A stretch of 64,000 nt of DNA. Origin: Adiantum capillus-veneris. Lineage: Eukaryota > Streptophyta > Polypodiopsida > Polypodiales > Pteridaceae. The notes beneath the pieces were generated by a model. The model had not been told where the DNA came from and did no database searches. It was given only the letters and a program-made list of their open reading frames with translations. Position 1 is the first letter of the stretch. Each line of letters opens with the position of its first letter. The DNA is taken from positions 1,059,001 to 1,123,000 of the forward strand of contig CM043967.1 of assembly GCA_014529385.2 (NCBI GenBank), in the 5' to 3' direction. A program made the position numbers and the translations under genes. Positions 42,750 through 54,463 of this stretch are shown here, in pieces.

Positions 42750-43701
42750 CCGATTTCCCCTCCGCTCCTCCCTCCACCTCTCCACCTCGCCCTCCTCCCT
42801 CTGCCGCTCCCCACCCCCCCTCTCCTTGCTCTCCCTCGAGCCCCCCTGCTTCCACATCTCCTCCCGCCCCTTCTCCGCAGCCATCCCAAGGAGCAGGACC
42901 ATCCTCGGCTGCTAGGAGATCTCTTGGCAGCGCTTTTGCCACGAGTCGCTTGGCGAGAGAGGGACAGCCTTTCTTGCGTACCCCCCTTCTCGTGCAGACG
43001 TCCTCCTTTGCAGCAGTTTCTCGTGGACTGACGAGCTTCGACATTCATCGTCGTTGGGATTTCTTTGCCTACGACTTTACACGGTTTCTCGGCGACCCCT
43101 CACCAAACTTTTGAAGGCAGGTTGCTTCAAAGTTCGTGTACTATTCCTTGCAGCTAGAGGGATAGAGGCCCTGGACTCAGCGGTTGGCTTCTCTTTTCCC
43201 CTATGCGACAAGGACCAGCCTGAGTGGACTTTAGACTTTGTGTTGGAGTGGCTGCAAGTACAGGCCCTGGAGTTCTCTCACCACATGGGAGACCTAGGGG
43301 TTACAGGCTTGGTTCAGACTCTATGGCCGTTGCAGCTAGAGGGATAGAGGCCTTGGACTTCCCCACATGGGAGACCTAGGGGTTACACGCTTGGTTCAGA
43401 CTCTATGGCCGTTGGCCAAGTTTTCAGTGATGCCTCCAGACTCAGCACGATGTAGACACATTGTGGTTCACTTCTTTGCTGACACGCAGAGCCCGCCATG
43501 CTATGTACACATACATGAGGACTCCTGGACAGAGGAGGTTGCCTTGCGCACGGCTCATTCTTCTTGGGCTTGGGCTAGACACTCTTTGCAGTCACGCCTA
43601 TCTTGGGGACGCTCGGATGCGGATTACTCCCCATCCAAGCATGCCTCGAAGATAGCACGGTTAGTTGCTACTGCAGCATTAGTTCTCTCTCGCTCCCCAT
43701 G
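42750..43701 (+). pseudogene. LINE-2 ORF1 remnant
   Basis: Frames on the + strand encode ARRSLGSAFATSRLAREGQP, then VLFLAARGIEALDSAVGFSF and CYVHIHEDSWTEEVALRTAH, which match LINE-1 ORF1 (57023-57760) in order. An 82-bp duplication (units at 43281 and 43363) with filler copied from 43150-43178 breaks the frame. It ends SRSP-TGA, overlapping the ATG of ORF2 as in LINE-1. Confidence 0.85.
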
Positions 43702-44414
43702 AGGATCGTCTCATGGAACGTGCAGGGATTAGGTGGGCCCCAGTTTCAACGACAGACTGCTCCCCATGAGGATCGTCTCATGGAACGTGCAAGGATTAGG
43801 TGCGCCCCAGTTTCAGCGACAGAGGGGCTAACTGCGTCAAGAGCTTCAGCGATGCCTTGTAGGTGGAGAGTTTGACTTTTATGCTACAGGAGCATCATTT
43901 GCGTGAGAGTCGCATTAGACGCTGTAGTCAGATTTTGCGTGGGCGGTATGAGACATTCTGGTCAGCTGCACCAGGTGGCATCCAAGGGAGGAATATGTTT
44001 AACTCTCTTGGCAGCAAGCCATTGTGGACAGAGGGATTATTGTGCCCGGCAGGGCTCAGTGGATTACTATGCAGGTTCAGGGTTGCCTCATGGGCTTCCT
44101 GAACATCTATGCGCCCAATATGGCGAGTGCACGTGCAGAGTTTTGGTCTCATATTGTAGAGTCTCGGCCGCAAGCAGAGAAATGGTGCATTGGGAGTGAC
44201 TTCAGCATGTTGGAGGACCCCTCTGACAGGATTGGAGGTAGCCATACTACTGTGCACGGAGTTGAGTTGGCAGCTTGAGAGAGGTTATGTATGACTCTGC
44301 AGGTTTCAAATGTGTGGCAACATTCTAGCTTTGTGAGGCCCCCAGACAACCTGGTCTTCTCTCGTTCGGACCGCAAAGTGAGAGGAGTGAATCTATCTCG
44401 GATAGATCGCTTGG
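43692..44414 (+). pseudogene. LINE-2 endonuclease remnant
   Basis: ATGAGGATCGTCTCATGGAA begins MRIVSWNVQGLG, the start of an APE-type endonuclease, and is present twice owing to a 67-bp tandem duplication. QEHHLRESRIRRC, the region matching GDFNM (here SDFSM), and NLSRIDR follow in several frames. The sequence then leaves the endonuclease at about 44414. A Gly-to-Ser change in GDFNM and frameshifts disable it. Confidence 0.82.
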
Positions 44415-44679
44415 CGCCCTGGGCCTTTCTTCACCATGGTCCAGGGTGGGCTCAGATGGCACTACCATCCACGTGCGTGGCGTTTCCCTCCTCCCATCTC
44501 TTGATTTAGCCACATTGTACATATGTTGTTTTTTCATTATGGGAGAGTCTCTCCTTATGATTGTTGTAGCCCTTCTAGTAGAGGTGGTTGTAGCCCTATG
44601 GGCAGTTTCATTAACTAATAGAAGGATCTTTTTCTCAGAAAAAAAAAAAATCTTGAAAGCTTGCTAAGTCCTTGGAGCA

Positions 44680-44989
44680 TGCAGCTTTGTAGCTATAGAC
44701 TTCCATTTCTGCATGGCTCTACATCTGAGAGAAACAACAGCTCGAAACAAATCTTGGATCCTTCTCTTGCAAGTGATCTTTATGGCTTATGCCCTGTAAG
44801 ACAGAGCGATGAAGACACGAACGCGCCCGATGTGCGATGAAGTAAGGGTGGGCGTGGTTAATAAGTCTGGGGTCGGAGCACGAACATTCTTCAATAACAA
44901 TTTCCAAAGTTGTGCCCAAGTGCCCTCTCTGCTCTTTGATAGGACCGGTATGCTTTGAGAAAAGCATACGCCTGATGCTCTGATACCAC
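44680..44989 (-). pseudogene. gag-leader relic behind LTR-B1
   Basis: Minus-strand TGGTATCAGAGC (44977-44988) is a primer-binding site one base from the LTR at 44990. The following sequence reads KHTGPIKEQRGHL and shares AAAGCATACCGGTCCTA with the unit behind LTR-B2 at 46.2 kb. It ends near the A tract of LINE-2. A short 5' end of a Ty3 element. Confidence 0.6.
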
Positions 44990-45054
44990 TGCCACAAGAC
45001 GCGCACCACGTGCCAATAGAAAAGAACAGACTGAACTTCAATAACAACTGAATT

Positions 45055-45124
<70 letters not shown>

Positions 45125-45762
45125 ATACAACACGAAGTGGCGGAATTCCACCCCAGAGAGTATTGGCACCAAACCTTGGCGTCCCTTTTGGTATTTCTTT
45201 ATATTACTTGAATTCAGTACAATGCCAGTACTCGCGCTCTGCACCTTGACCAAGAAGAGTGCGAGAGACTGAGCCCTCTGCACTTATTTAATGGCCCTTT
45301 GCCCTGAAATTCAGTTTACATGAAAAGCTTGAAACTCAAGAGCAACTGGCCCAAAAACTGGCACTGAAAATCAGCCACCGTAAATCACGCAAATCCGTAC
45401 AGGCTGCCACATCAGCACAGTCAACGTGAAACGCGAAAATCCGTAGGGCTGCCACGTCAGCAAGTCAGTGCAAAATTCGGGTGCCTGTATAGCTTGTTGC
45501 CACGTCATCAGCTGAATATGCAAGTCCTTTTGTGTGTGTGGGGGTCTTGCTTTATTTATTCTCTTTAGGTCACTTGGGCCCCATCGAACAGAGTCCCATA
45601 AGTTGGCGGGAACTTTTAAAAATAGACCCACTCGTCGAGGATCTGTAAGTTGGTGAGAACTTCAACTTCTTCTGTTGCTTCAGCCCTCTAGGGTTTAGGC
45701 CCCTCGACGGGGACAAGTTGGCTCCGTTCTTCAGTGGCTTGACATGTCAGTAGTTTGTGACA
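44990..45762 (-). repeat. LTR-B1
   Basis: On the minus strand it starts TGTCACAAACTACTGACATG and ends GTCTTGTGGCA, 773 bp, followed by the iMet primer-binding site. It is related to but distinct from the E2/E3 LTRs (shared TTTGTGACA end, GGAGTTCC and CCTTTYGRTATTTCTTT words). It contains (GA)n at 45057-45122. Confidence 0.82.
45057..45122. repeat. (GA)n microsatellite in LTR-B1
   Basis: About 65 bp of GA dinucleotide, absent from LTR-B2. The Ser/Leu frames across it are artefacts. Confidence 0.95.
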
Positions 45763-46215
45763 GCAAATCTCGAATATGGATAGTAAGGATATCCATACAC
45801 GCTCCAATCATTTGTACCCAAGTGGTGGTGGTGGTGGGGGAGGTGGTGGTAACAACGGTGTGGCAGAGGCGGTTGCACTCGATCAGGGTCAGATGGCTGC
45901 ACCATGTTCCTAAAGACTCCCCCAATTGCAACAAACGCCTGAAAAGATTGCTAGTTAGAAGCTCTGGTACTTACTGGTGCCGGAGGAGGTGGTACTACCT
46001 GGGGCATTAGAGACAGTAACATGTAGTTTAGAAATTGTTGGAAACTTTGCAGCTTCGGAAGATTTTGCTGAGGATGCTGCGAAAGTATGTCACAGAGCTC
46101 ATCGAGAAGAAACTGCAAGTACTCTGCCGAATCCATAAACGCAATTGTGCTCTGTCTGTTCTTGGTAGGACCGGTATGCTTTCAGAATAGCACACAATTG
46201 AAGCTTTGATACCAC
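45763..46215 (-). pseudogene. gag N-terminus relic between LTR-B2 and LTR-B1
   Basis: Behind primer-binding site TGGTATCAAAGC (46203-46214) the minus strand has a 61-codon frame (45951-46136) reading MDSAEYLQFLLDELCDILSQ and ending in a Pro-rich tail and stop. It then runs non-coding into LTR-B1. Position and style suggest a gag start. Only about 440 bp of internal sequence remain between the two LTRs. Confidence 0.6.
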
Positions 46216-46898
46216 TGAAACGGACGAGGCACCACGTCCCAGCCAAAAAGAACAGATGAAACAAACTTTTAAGCACTTCAAAATAACTAAACGGAAAGAG
46301 ATACAACACACGAGACATGGAGTGACGGAGTTCCACCCTTAGAGAGCACTGGCCCAAACCCTAGCGTCCCTTTCAATATTTCTTTATATTGCTTCAACTC
46401 AGTACATAGGCGGTGGCTCTGCTCTGCATCTGCTCCCGCAAGAATGCCACAGAGAGAGAGAGCCCACCCTTCATACTCTAGGCCCATACAAACGTAGTTT
46501 ACAGGAAAAGCATTTAACTCAAAAGCATATGGTCTAAAACCTGACAGCGTAAATCCAAGATTCTATACAACTGCCATGTCAGCAGCCAGCAACGCAAAAC
46601 GCGGAAACATTTGTACAATCTACCATGTCAGCACGTCAACGCAAAAATCGGGCGATGTGTACAACCTTGCCACGTCTTCATATTTTACGCAAATCTTTTG
46701 TGTGTGTGTGCTTGCTTTATTTTAATGGCTCCGACCCCATCAGACGGGATGCCATCAGTAAGTTGGTGATAATAACTCCTATTGTTGCTTCTAGGGTTTA
46801 GGCCCCTCGGCCGGGACGTGCAAGTTGGCTAGAATTAGGCTCAGGGAGCCCTTACCCGCCGGGTCTCCAGTGGCTTGATACGTCAACAATTTGTGACA
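46216..46898 (-). repeat. LTR-B2
   Basis: On the minus strand it starts TGTCACAAATTGTTGACGTA and ends TCGTCCGTTTCA, 683 bp, followed by its primer-binding site. It shares end and middle words with LTR-B1 (CTAGGGTTTAGGCCCCTCG on the + strand, AAAAGAACAGA). Confidence 0.82.
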
Positions 46899-47929
46899 AG
46901 ATCCAACTTTAACCTTTAGTATAGCTATTGAATGCGAGACAAGCTAATAATGCCAACCCTCTAGCTCATTAATTTATGCGGGTCCCTAATTGATGCGTAA
47001 TTTATTCTCTCTACTTGGCAATGCAACCTTCATAATTTCATGCATATCATGCTTGCCATTGTCGGCTTGTTCTCACATTTCTATTTTTCAATGACTTGCC
47101 TTATGTTGAACCAGCATACTCTCACATACTTGATTGATTTTGCAGTGCTCATATACAACTGGAGGGTTGTGCTCATGCAGAGGACGAGTGCATCATCTTA
47201 TAGTATTTAACTTATTGATTGTGAGCACGTCCATGGGCCACTACTCTCATTAAGATGTTTAAATGCTACAAGATCCATACAGAGTGGATGGATCAAGTTC
47301 TTGCTTTCCAATTGGCACATTCATACATTCCGAGGACGCATCAAGAAGGGAGGCATGTTAACTTAAGACGGCACTCTTATTAATTGTCTTATATAGGGTC
47401 ATGAAGTGATCGTCGGTGAAAGGCGCACCACAAACTTATTTAGATAAGAAATTAGTGCTGACTGGACGAGTGCGGGCACCCGTATGTGAATGGGAAGACC
47501 CACATAAAAGCCTTGTAACCTAGTTTTTCTTCATTCTCAAAGTATTATTGCATTGCTCTTGCTCTCCTTCTCTCCCACCTTATCTCCTTATTGCCTGTCA
47601 ATGTGAGTGTATGTGAGCACGAGAGAGAGGGTGAGGGCGATAGAAGGCGACGACAACGGTACAAGCAAAGGCGAGCTCCCTCCTCACTATGATGCGAGAT
47701 TCCCTTATCGACGGCTATACAGCAAGGTGAGCGACACTTTCTGCATCTGTTGAGCTTGCCTGCAGCAAGGTTGTGTGTTTGCAACCATCGTGGCTCGCAC
47801 GTGGCGCATAGAAAGGCCCCTGCACTTGACATTTGCCAAAGACTGTTGCATGGGACTTGTAGTTTGAGGTAGAAGGTGCTAACGGAGTGTCACAATCCTC
47901 CTTTTAAGTGTTGAGGGATAATTCTATTG
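46899..47929. other. stretch without a recognised gene
   Basis: No conserved frame is seen. The minus frame at 47545-47832 is compositional, with no motif. Confidence 0.4.
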
Positions 47930-48662
47930 GCCACAGCTCAAGAAGGATGTGGACGAGTTTGTGAGTATTTGTATGGTATGTCCAAAAGTGAAGTATGACA
48001 AGCACAAAGTTACGAGACTCCTCGAACCTTTACTGATTCTAGATCAGTCTTGGAGAGTATAACAATGGATTTCATTTTTTATCTTCCCAAGTCTCAGAGT
48101 GAGTATGATGGCAAATGGACTATAGTGGATAGATTCAGCAAGCACGCTCGTTTTTGTACCTGTGAAGAACACAATGCCGATCATTTGGCAAAGTTGTGTG
48201 TCTCGCACATCTTTCTGTTACATGGGATGCCTACATCTATTGTTTCGGATAGAGATCCCCGGTTTACTAGTTTGTTTTGGAGAGCAGTCTGTGAGAATGT
48301 GGGAGCTACGCTCAGATTCTCCTCCTCGTTTCATCCTCAAACCAATGGACAATCCAAAGGTAATCAATTCGGTGGTTTTGGACTTGTTAAAGAGTTATAG
48401 CATACATCTCAATGGGAGCAATATTTGCCATTGATGGAGTTTGCATATAGCAACACAATTCATACTTTGACGAGGATGGCACCATTTCAGATTGTCGAGG
48501 GTAGCAAAAAGGTGTCTCCTATTCTGTGCACCAAGGACAAGATTTTTAAGGCAGATCACTTTGTACAGGATTTGGAGACTACTTCTACTAAGGTTAAGGA
48601 GGCTTTACAAAAATCTCAAGAATGGCACAAGAAAGCAGCAGACAAGCATCACCGCGACCTAT
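47930..48662 (+). pseudogene. Ty3 integrase fragment
   Basis: Frames on the + strand read LKKDVDEFVSICMVCPKVKY (zinc module), TMDFIFYLPKSQ, TIVDRFSKHARFC, HGMPTSIVSDRDPRF, LRFSSSFHPQTNGQSKGN, and LMEFAYSNTIHTLTRMAPFQ to EWHKKAADKHHRDL. It is a chromodomain-type Ty3 integrase related to E2/E3, without RT on one side or chromodomain on the other. One frame change near 48390; Glu of the DDE triad reads Lys at the usual QSE/QTE place. Confidence 0.85.
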
Positions 48663-49184
48663 AGTTGAGAAAAAGTTGCCATAAGTTTAGGCTTGTGGTT
48701 GAGAATTCCTTAAGAATTGAATGAAACATGTACTCTCTCACTGTTGTTTTTGTTTGAGTATGTGTTAAAGATGAAATGACCGCAGCATTTTGTCTTGTTA
48801 ATGTGAATCCAAACGGACGAGATTTAGTGCATCAAGGCATCCATGAGAGATCAGTACTGTCTGGATGTGATGGTTCAATAGATCCCAACGGGGATATTGA
48901 CGTGAATGTAATTATGATTGTTCAGTGATTTGTGTCTTTGTCAATGGATGGTTTGAAGTGGTCCAATGCATGTAAGCATAGAATCAGAGTTCATTTTTTG
49001 TCCACAGTCTGTTTTGCAAGCATAATCGAGGGCAATTACTCTTTTTTTCTTTTTGGAGAGGCGGGGGGGGGGTGGTTATGTCACAAATGTAATGACGTTG
49101 TATCAGAGAGAAAGAGAGAGAGAGAGAGAGAGTCAAGTGATGCCGTGGCAGGCCAAAGACTCACTAGCATAACTATTAGTTTGG
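48663..49184. other. stretch without a recognised gene
   Basis: No coding motif. It holds a G run near 49063-49073 and a short (GA)n at 49107-49131. The + frame 48932-49258 is not conserved. Confidence 0.4.
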
Positions 49185-49540
49185 CAGGTTCTTACATATT
49201 GAAGGTGTATATAAGCAAACTTTTGATGCCAAAGGAGCGTGTCATGTTGGTTGCATAATGAAAGACTCACTAGCAGCTCCCCTCAAGCTTCAATAATCCC
49301 TATCTGATCTACTTTTACAACGTCCATCGTCCTTACCCTTTCCTTGAAGTCAAATCAACACAATTATATAGGCCCCCATGGTGAGCAGACAATTTGCATG
49401 CCCCACATTGAGGATGTTCCAGATGGACAGGTTCTTACATATTGAAGGCGTACATAAGCAAACTTTTGACACCAAAGAAGTGTTAGATTTTGGTTGCACA
49501 ATAAAAGACTCACTAGCAGCTCCCCCTCAGGTTCTTTATC
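49185..49540 (+). repeat. 243-bp tandem duplication (left part), target of E3
   Basis: CAGGTTCTTACATATTGAAG starts at 49185 and again at 49428. The first unit (49185-49427) is complete. The second is cut at 49540 by E3 and continues at 63761-63886, where CCCATGGTGAGCAGACAATT and TGTTCCAGATGGAC recur. Confidence 0.85.
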
Positions 49541-51827
49541 TGTAACAGACTTGGACACTCCAAGTCGAGAATCTACCGCAACACCTCAAATAATCACTTC
49601 AAAACAGTTCACAGTTCACAATTGATTCGACACTGGCCCGCCGGCGGAGTTCCGTGCCTAGAGATATCGGCCCCAAAGATTGGCGCCCCTTTCGGTATTT
49701 CTTTTTGTATTAATCTGTGTTCAAAGTACAAGAGTGCAAGCAGGTGCTCACACTCAGGCTCTGCATCCAGATGCTCTAGGTTGTGAGGCCCTGCCCACAT
49801 ATGTAAGGATTACAAGGGATGCTAAAAGCACAGCCCAAAAGCTGAAAATCAAAAGCTTGGGTACTACAAGCAGGTGAGTATCATTTTTTCAATCTTTATG
49901 AACATTCCACATGCCAAATCAAGGATTCTTTTGAGCACCCCATGTAATTTTCAGTTGATTTCCCTACTACGGGTGCTAACAACATTGCGTAATTTAACCA
50001 AGTGGGGTGGCTTTTAATCAATTGGTGGATTCCCCAACTTTGGACTCGTGGCATGGGACATAAAGTGGGATATTTTTCTATCTTTGGTGGAGCTTGTGAT
50101 CTTGCAGTAAGCATTCCTTTACTTTTAAGACTTCAAAATTTATTAATGGGAAGAGAAAGTATTGTTGATGCCATGTGTCAATGATCTACTTTGGGTCACA
50201 TTTGCAAAAAAAAAGCATTCTTCTCACACCACTGCTTCCTTCCTTATCTCCTCTATTTCTTGCACTATGCTTACTTTCAGAGACTTTTCTAAAATTCAAT
50301 AGTTAAAATTTTCTAGTGGCCCTGTTGTGCCTATCTTTGTCTCTATTGGAGTTATGTCTAGAAGGAAGGTGGTCCCTTTGATCTCGTGCATGCAGTGTAA
50401 AAATTGTAATGCATCGGTGTCTTCCATGGCCTAATATGAGATGTCCTCTTTAGCGGCTAGTTGCTTACCTTTGATCATTTCTTCGGCTTTTTGTAAGTTA
50501 CTGGCTATTTGCTTGTGATAATCATAATATTTTTGCATGAAACTCAATGAAAGTTCCTACCTATGTATTTGTATCAACTTGAGTTCTCTTTTAAGCTTTG
50601 ATCTTCTACTCCATGCCTTTATAGGCTTCATCTATTCCTTGCAACGAGACTATTGTAGGGTTGGCTCTCAACTCTATTTCTCATCTCCACATTGGCCCAT
50701 TAGATGTTTAAGTTTATCTCAAATACTAAGTGGAATCTTTCAATAGTGAGTGGCTCTTGAAGCCTCAATCTCTAGTCTAAAAATTTACAAGTTCCTAGGC
50801 ACACTTTCCCAAGATGTTTTAACAACGTCATCCCTCGCAAACAACCAAACTAAGAGGCTAGGTCTAAATAGCTACATTGTGTGCTTGTTGTCTATCAATG
50901 AGAAGGTGAATTAGAATATATCTCACAATGTGAATCACTAAAACATCACATTTGTTTGCAATGGAGGTACTACATGCCTTTCTAAGTACTATTGACCATT
51001 GCCCTCCAACGTACATGGCTAGGTATGTGAAAAAGAAAAAATCTCTTGTTGTTATTCCATAAATGCAGAATGGAAAGAAAGAATCAAATATTCTATTCAA
51101 GGTACACAACATGCAGGCAACCTCAACATTAGAAGCCCTTGAGCAAACCACTCAAGACCCTCCTCTTGCACAAAATAATGTTTTAAACTGCATTGACATC
51201 CTAAGCATGGTAGAGCCAAGGCGGGCTACACATAGACATGATTTTTCAACCCATGCACAATACTTCTTGGGCCACACACAATTGTCTTGGAGGACTCCAA
51301 CTAGGGGGGGAGGCATTCTAAATGCAGACCCAACTGTGTGAAAACTGCTATTAGAACTTACTTTGTTTGAAGAATCGGTCAAGTGTTTCTGTATTAATGT
51401 GTGATTTATTTGCAAAATCCATTTAATATGTCCTTGTTGTAAATACAAAAATTGGGGAGCTACAATATAATAACCCCTAGGCGTGTGTATAGAGTGTAAA
51501 TACCATCAAAAAAATAAAAAAATTTGCAGTTTTTTGCTTGCTTTGTGTATTTTTAAGCCAAGAAAGCAACAATTATGGAGCAATACAAAAAATCTGGCCC
51601 AAGAGCTTCTCTCTCTCCCATCTCTTGCATAGAATAAAAGCAAAGCCAAAAGCTGTCGGAATTTGCACCACGATTTTTGGGCGTCCGTACGACTGCCACG
51701 TGTCAGCCCTGCCGCATTTTTCGGGCCTGCCGTACAGAACCTTCCACGTCAACAGTTCGGGTCTCTCGCAGGCTGTCCATACGGGAGGTGTGTGTGAACC
51801 GGGCAGCCACGTCACAAGTTTGTGACA
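49541..51827 (-). repeat. 3' LTR of E3, interrupted
   Basis: It matches the 5' LTR over 49541-49863 and 51601-51827. In between is 1737 bp (49864-51600) in place of 68 bp of the 5' LTR. The + strand starts TGTAACAGAC and ends TTTGTGACA. Confidence 0.85.
49864..51600. other. unidentified insert in E3 3' LTR
   Basis: 1737 bp without a recognised gene, LTR or poly(A) tail. No clear target duplication. Frames such as 50864-51151 (minus) and 51063-51341 (+) show no motif. It may be a transposon fragment or filler. Confidence 0.5.
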
Positions 51828-51842
51828 TACCCCCCTCTTGAA
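51828..51842 (-). promoter_or_regulatory. polypurine tract of E3
   Basis: On the minus strand AAGAGGGGGGTA ends directly at the 3' LTR start (TGTCACAAAC), as required for plus-strand priming. Confidence 0.7.
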
Positions 51843-52414
51843 AGCATTATAATCGCCCTCGATTACGCCTGCAAAACAGACAGAAGCCATAAACTGTCTT
51901 AGCAGACACTGACTGTTAGTATCGACGCACTAGGAACACACATCTAGCACATGTACCAATCGACAGTCACATCACATGACATCACAGGACATCACATGAC
52001 AATTCACATTCAACATTCATTCGGATCTTAGACCATGATTTATCGGCAATGCAGTTAGCAATCGCATCTAGATCCACTCAGGACCTCATAGATGCCTGAT
52101 TGACTAACCCCTATTGCGACCATGTCTATTCGAGATCATTCAGACCAAAATGCTGCAGTCATTTCGTCTATCAATTCCTGCACTCAAAACAAGTCAAGAA
52201 CAAATCAGTTTCATATTCGGGAATTCCATTTCATAAAGTCATACAGCTGAATACTGTCAGCTCTCACTATCCCTGAAGCTCAAAAAGACATCAGTGACTC
52301 TAGTATTCAAAAAGAAATCAAGGCTTTTGTTGACAAAGGAGTAACTCCCCTCTTGTGCAACCCACTGCACCAGATCTCCGACCAAGCTGAATTCGGGGAT
52401 CCATTTGGAGTAGA
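51843..52414 (-). other. E3 3' untranslated segment
   Basis: Non-coding, shared with E2 at 36366-36680 (words such as GAGATCATTCAGACCAAAAT and CATTTCATAAAGTCAT on the + strand). It carries ATCACATGACATCACAGGAC repeats at about 51970-52005. Confidence 0.7.
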
Positions 52415-52550
52415 CTATGCTAAACCAAAAGGTTCAAGGTAAAGTTTCACAATCTGAGGAGTATCTACTAGGTCCTCCTCCTCCATCCACTTCGCATCCA
52501 ATGTAGGATAGTTCTTGAATTTAACCAAGAACCGCCTTCTTACTTTACCC
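52415..52550 (-). pseudogene. E3 chromodomain, 3' part
   Basis: The minus strand reads KGKVRRRFLVKFKNYPTLDA, KWMEEEDLVDTPQIVKLYLE, PFGLA and stop. It is the second part of a chromodomain whose first part lies at 59301-59420, split by LINE-1. It keeps the aromatic Trp (KW) that E2 has lost. Confidence 0.88.
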
Positions 52551-53315
52551 TTCTTCTTTTTTTTTCCAGAGAAAAAGATCCTTCTATTAGTTACTGAAAC
52601 TGCCCATAGGGCTACAACCACCTCTTCAAGAGAGGGCTACAACAACCATGATGGGAGACTCTCCCAATGAAAAAACCAGCATATGTACAATGGGGCTAAA
52701 TCAAGAAATGGGGGGCCACACATGTGGTCAGTAATGCCATCGGAGTACTCCATGGACCATGGTGTAAAAAGGCCCAGGACGCCAGAGTCGAAGGAAAGCC
52801 TCTCTGCGCTCCCACATGGGGTCGGAGCTGCCCTGTAGTCCCTCAAACTGTCCTCTAAGAGTATGGATCAGCTCTAGCCAAAATCGCGAACAATCTCTCC
52901 TAGTGGCACAGGGCGAGCCTCAAAGATGCGGAAGCAACGGGCCCGCCAGATGAGCCAGAGTGTCAGGCCACTGATGAGCTCCCAACACTCCTCTCTCTCA
53001 CTGCACCACTCCTGTGGAGTAAGCTCTGTAGCAGGCTGGAGTGTAGGTCACCCCTCCTACATCACTATCATCCTGCTGGTGGAAGATAGCTCAAATTGAA
53101 GTGCCGGGCCCGTGAGGGTGGACCAAGCCGCTGCTCCCCAAGTGTATTGTCGAGCCGTGGAGAGAGCAGGCATCAGCCGAAGAACTCGTAGCCACACCTG
53201 CTAGGCCGAGGAACAGTCCCAAAGACAGTGATGTTGACTCTCCACAAGATGGTCACAAGCTGCGCATGCGGCCGAGAGACCACTATGCACTAGCCAGCTC
53301 CCAACTGCTGTAGCT
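52415..53315 (-). other. LINE-1 3' end and E3 junction
   Basis: From about 53315 down to 52562 no conserved domain is seen. The last 220 bp match the tail of LINE-2 (44430-44640), ending in the A tract next to the target duplication. Confidence 0.6.
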
Positions 53316-54463
53316 CTATGTGCGACCAGCCACTGAAACAAGGTGATTCGCCTTGGCTATCAGGAGTCCCACAACCTCTCCATGAAGGCTGCCAAGAACT
53401 CGGTTGTGAGACCCTCCTCCTGCCAATGAGGTGCTGCAGCGGGGCGGGCCTCTCTCTGTGCTGCTAGTATATGACGTCCCAGTCGAACAGTGTACTGAAA
53501 GAAAGGGACTCCTCGCTGCTCCGCAGAAGAGAAGGGGTCCCTCCAGAGCCACTCACCAGGATCCCACTGTACTCGTGCCAGTGGACAACACTCCCAAGCC
53601 CACACTCTCCAGTGTCCAGTCTCAAGAGCTGTTGGGTCAGGATCTATGACACAAGTCCTCCCACAGATGCCACTACTCGGATCCTCTGAAAACAGCACTC
53701 TGCCACCTGCGGGGCCTCTACTGCAACTCGCTATAGGCGTCCCCCACCCTCAAACTCAAAGAAAAGGGATGGAACAGTCTCTGAGCAGGCCCTGATGGAG
53801 ATAAGAACCTCCAGTCGTATAAAGGCTCCCATCCACCTGGGTGCTAATGGCTCGAGAGGCGTGAGCCACTCAGCTGGAACTGCCTCTGAGATGTCCTGGC
53901 ACATGCTCTGCACCCCTCTCATGCCCTGTAGCTGGAAACCCTGCACCTCCTCTGAGAAGCCTGTGAACACTAACCAGTCACCTAAAGAGCGCGTTGGACC
54001 CGCTGCCATGGGACCCCAGGAAACATGAGGCCGTCTACCAACCAAGTGGCCTCTCCGAGTGCTAACCATGGGGTTCCAGACAAGGGGCTGCCATAGGCGC
54101 TCCTCCATGCAAGTAGGCTGTCTCTGCTCCAAGCCTCGCCGCAAGAGCTCCCAAGATCGAAGCAGACTCACAGCGAAACGGTCCTCCGGTCTCCTGCTCA
54201 AACCAACTCTGCGCATCTCTGTGAAGATCCATCTGGTCGAAGGTTGCCAGGGGCCTCCTGCCTGAGGCACCCTAGCATGGAGCCGCTGTAGCAAGAACTC
54301 CTTCCAGGGCTCCTCACCTGGAAGAAGTCCTCTGACGATGAACTTCCCAGGAAGGGCTCTGCTCTGTTGTGTTGGGTCAATGATCCCAAGCCCTCCTTGT
54401 GAACAAGGAAGAGTGATGACCTGCCAAGCCACTTTGGCTCGGGCTATCTGAGTGTCACGTCCT
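53316..54463 (-). pseudogene. LINE-1 ORF2 C-terminal region
   Basis: Frames 53731-54432 and 53316-53698 give AWQVITLPCSQGGLGIIDPT, the motif that follows RT in plant LINE ORF2 (GGLGL), and Trp/Cys-containing sequence in the place of the zinc-binding domain. Several stops and frame changes. Residue-level assignment of the zinc ligands was not possible. Confidence 0.7.

Larger units (their letters stand above)
42744..44650 (+). mobile_element. LINE-2: 5'-truncated, internally deleted L1-type LINE
   Basis: The element runs from Pro-rich ORF1 sequence at the E2 LTR border to an A tract at about 44639-44650. ORF1 C-terminal part: 42750-43700. The endonuclease start, duplicated, is at 43692-43825; endonuclease remains extend to about 44410. 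The sequence then jumps to the 3' end of the element, so RT and the zinc-finger tail are deleted. The 3' tail (TAGCCCTATGGGCAGTTTC, AGGATCTTTTTCTC) matches that of LINE-1 at 52562-52780 in reverse complement. Confidence 0.88.

Noticed and set aside
42571-43048. GC-rich minus-strand ORFs over the LINE-2 start and E2 LTR
   Set aside because: Low-complexity complement of Pro-rich ORF1 sequence; similar shadows at 57597-58019 and 58819-59447.
47545-47832. 95-codon Cys-containing minus-strand ORF
   Set aside because: Cys spacing fits no zinc-finger type, and there is no supporting context.
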